Below are positions 5,073-6,809 of a stretch of 6,809 nucleotides of DNA, in pieces. The DNA comes from Burkholderiales bacterium (GTDB taxonomy: Bacteria; Pseudomonadota; Gammaproteobacteria; Burkholderiales; Usitatibacteraceae). Location: positions 1-6,809 of the forward strand of contig JADGRS010000171.1 of the NCBI GenBank assembly GCA_017880705.1. The letters run 5' to 3'. The notes under the pieces were generated by a model. That model ran no database searches, was not told where the DNA came from, and worked only from the letters and a program-made list of their open reading frames with translations. Made by a program: the position numbers and the translations under genes. Each line of letters opens with the position of its first letter. Position 1 is the first letter of the stretch.

Positions 5073-6809
5073 ATGGCGATCGACCTGAACCGATTCATCG
5101 CGACGTTCTTCGACGAGGCCCAGGAGCACCTGGAATCCATCGAGGAGAAGGCGATGGCGCTCGGCTCGGGAGCGGCGGACGCGGAGACCCTCAACTCGAT
5201 TTTCCGCGCGGCCCATTCGATCAAGGGCGGCAGCGGCACCTTCGGCTTCACGCAGCTTTCCGACGCGACCCACGAGATGGAGACGCTGTTCGACGGCCTG
5301 CGCAAGGGCAACGGCAAGGCCGACGAGGGCACGGTGCGCGTGCTCCTGGACGCCTGCGACGCCTTCAAGGCGCACCTCGCGCGGCTCAAGGCGGGCGAGC
5401 GCGGCGCCGACCCGGCCATGGAGACCATTCGCATCCAGCTCGCCGGATTTCGCGGCGCGGCCCCGGCGCATCCCTCGGCCGCCTCGAGCGCACCCGCCGA
5501 GGAATCCTTCTTCGATGCGCCGGCCGCGAGCGCGTCCCCGGCGAAGGGCGAGGCCTACGGCCTGTTCGAGGAGCCGGCTGGCGAAGTGCCGGCGAGCCCG
5601 GCAGCGGCCGAAAAGTACGGCTTGTTCGAGACCGACGGCAGCGTCGAGCTGAACCGGCGCAAGGGCGACCAGTCCTCGATACGGGTGAGCGTCGAGAAGA
5701 TCGATCGCATCGTGAACCTGGTCGGCGAGCTCGTGATCGCGCAGGCGATGATGCAGCAGTCGGTGGCGACGCTCGCCGCCAAGCAGGATGAGCGCCTCAC
5801 CCACAGTCTCGCGACGCTCGACCGCAACACGCGCGACCTGCAGCAGGCGGTGATGTCGATCCGCATGATGCCGATGGAGTTCGTCTTCAGCCGCTTCCCG
5901 CGGCTCGTCTACGACCTCTCCAGCCGGTTGGCGAAGAAAGTGCAGCTGCGCACCCAGGGCCACGAGACCGAGCTCGACAAGGAATTGATCGAGCTTCTCG
6001 TCGATCCGCTCACCCACGTGGTGCGCAACGCGATCGACCACGGCATCGAGTCGCCCGAGGAGCGCCACAGGGCGGGCAAGCCCGAGTCCGGGACCGTCGG
6101 CATGCGGGCGACGCATCGCGGCGGCAGCGTGATCATCGAGGTGACCGACGACGGCCGCGGCCTCGATCGCGAGCGCATCCTCGCCAAGGCGCGCGAGCTC
6201 GGCATGGCGATCGACGACACGTGGACCGACGCGCAGGCCTGGGGCCTCATCTTCGAGGCGGGCTTCTCCACGGCGAAGGAGGTCACCAATCTCTCCGGGC
6301 GCGGCGTCGGCATGGACGTCGTGCGCCGCAACATCACGTCCCTCGGCGGCAGCGTCTCGGTGTCGTCGAAGAAGGGCGAGGGCACCACGATCGCGATCCA
6401 GGTGCCTCTCACGCTCGCGGTGCTCGACGGCATGATCGTCGGCGTCGGCGACGAGCAGTACATCGTGCCGCTCGAATTCGTCGCCGAGGCGTTCAAGCCC
6501 GCCGAAGGCGACATCAAGACCGTCGTGAACCAGGCCTCGCTGGTCGCGGTGCGCGGCGAGCACCTGCCGATCGTGCGGCTCGAGGACATCGTCCAGCTGC
6601 CCGCCGCCGGGCGCGATGGCGGGCGGCGCCCCGATCCCCTGTGCCTCGTCGTCGAGGTGGATCAACGCCGCACCGCGCTCCTGGTCGACAGCCTCATCGG
6701 CCAGCAGCAGCTCGTGGTGAAGTCCCTCGACACGAACCTTCATCCGGTGCCGGGCCTCGCGGGCGCGACCATTCTCGGCGATGGGCGGGTCGCCCTCATC
6801 CTCGACGTG
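5073..6809 (+). CDS. cheA: CheA chemotaxis histidine kinase, 3' end cut by window
   Basis: 579 codons are present and the frame is open at the window end. P1 (HPt) is residues 1 to about 105, with phospho-accepting H48 in AAHSIKGGSGTFGF. Residues about 115-200 are an Ala/Pro-rich linker with no P2 (CheY-binding) fold I can recognise, but with YGLFE at 162-166 and 182-186. P3 dimerisation is about 203-265, starting near IRVSVEKIDRIVNLVGELVI. The P4 kinase domain is about 266-445, with N-box HVVRNAIDHG (H315, N319), G1 box DDGRG (359-363) and G2 box GRGVGMD (409-415). The P5 CheW-like domain begins near 447 and is incomplete. P1-P3-P4-P5 order is that of a classical chemotaxis CheA. There is no clear Shine-Dalgarno before ATG 5073, but the start M-A-I-D-L-N-R-F fits the family and the gene follows cheY by 12 nt. 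Confidence 0.97.
   Translation, partial: MAIDLNRFIATFFDEAQEHLESIEEKAMALGSGAADAETLNSIFRAAHSIKGGSGTFGFTQLSDATHEMETLFDGLRKGNGKADEGTVRVLLDACDAFKAHLARLKAGERGADPAMETIRIQLAGFRGAAPAHPSAASSAPAEESFFDAPAASASPAKGEAYGLFEEPAGEVPASPAAAEKYGLFETDGSVELNRRKGDQSSIRVSVEKIDRIVNLVGELVIAQAMMQQSVATLAAKQDERLTHSLATLDRNTRDLQQAVMSIRMMPMEFVFSRFPRLVYDLSSRLAKKVQLRTQGHETELDKELIELLVDPLTHVVRNAIDHGIESPEERHRAGKPESGTVGMRATHRGGSVIIEVTDDGRGLDRERILAKARELGMAIDDTWTDAQAWGLIFEAGFSTAKEVTNLSGRGVGMDVVRRNITSLGGSVSVSSKKGEGTTIAIQVPLTLAVLDGMIVGVGDEQYIVPLEFVAEAFKPAEGDIKTVVNQASLVAVRGEHLPIVRLEDIVQLPAAGRDGGRRPDPLCLVVEVDQRRTALLVDSLIGQQQLVVKSLDTNLHPVPGLAGATILGDGRVALILDV
5556..5630 (+). repeat. cheA: Repeated YGLFE motif in the CheA linker
   Basis: YGLFE is encoded at 5556-5570 and again at 5616-5630, exactly 60 nt apart. 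A related SFFD sits about 18 residues before the first copy (F146 F147). The intervening sequence is Ala/Pro/Glu-rich and unrelated, which fits short linear motifs on a flexible tether rather than a folded domain. Confidence 0.7.

Larger units (their letters stand above)
780..6809 (+). other. Probable single chemotaxis operon
   Basis: Six co-directional genes follow one another with gaps of 15, -1, 37, 15 and 12 nt. I see no internal terminator-like hairpin with a T tract in any gap, and several starts lack their own strong ribosome site, which fits translational coupling. The order is receptor, P-loop/BON protein, FHA protein, DxxxQ protein, cheY, cheA. Remaining core genes (cheW, cheR, cheD, cheB) are absent here and expected downstream. 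Confidence 0.8.

Noticed and set aside
4167..6743. Second long minus-strand open frame opposite the DxxxQ gene, cheY and cheA
   Set aside because: Same antisense artefact; the + strand genes have intact motifs throughout.

Overview
The window is about two-thirds G+C by eye. It reads as a chromosomal piece of a betaproteobacterium, inferred from codon use, the style of the chemotaxis proteins and an FHA protein type I know from that class; no rRNA or taxonomic marker confirms this. All genes are on the + strand. I see no mobile element, tRNA, rRNA or CRISPR array.

Layout. Positions 1-514 hold a free-standing gene for a small exported TonB-C-domain protein. It has a good sigma70-type promoter (32-60) and a possible weak terminator (481-514). 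Positions 535-723 hold the C-terminal remnant of a Cache-domain protein that lacks its signal peptide and most of its fold. From 780 to the right edge runs a tight gene train: a transmembrane methyl-accepting chemotaxis protein (MCP), a cytidylate-kinase-like/BON fusion, a double FHA-domain protein, a small helical protein with a CheZ-like DxxxQ motif, CheY, and CheA (cut by the window end inside its CheW-like P5 domain). Gaps are 15, -1, 37, 15 and 12 nt, so this is very probably one operon. It probably continues with cheW, cheR, cheD or cheB beyond the window.

How it may work together. The MCP senses through a periplasmic four-helix bundle and controls CheA. CheA phosphorylates CheY on D52, and the DxxxQ protein is a good candidate for the CheY-P phosphatase, the role of CheZ. 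The unusual part is the pair between the receptor and the phosphatase: a P-loop kinase-like protein fused to BON, joined by a TAGTG stop/start overlap to a phosphothreonine-reader-type FHA protein. That FHA protein carries three copies of a D-[LF]-x-[KR]-T-[VM] motif in its linker. This pair is not part of the textbook chemotaxis set and is the best candidate here for an undescribed signalling module. CheA also lacks a recognisable P2 domain and has a linker with repeated YGLFE motifs instead.
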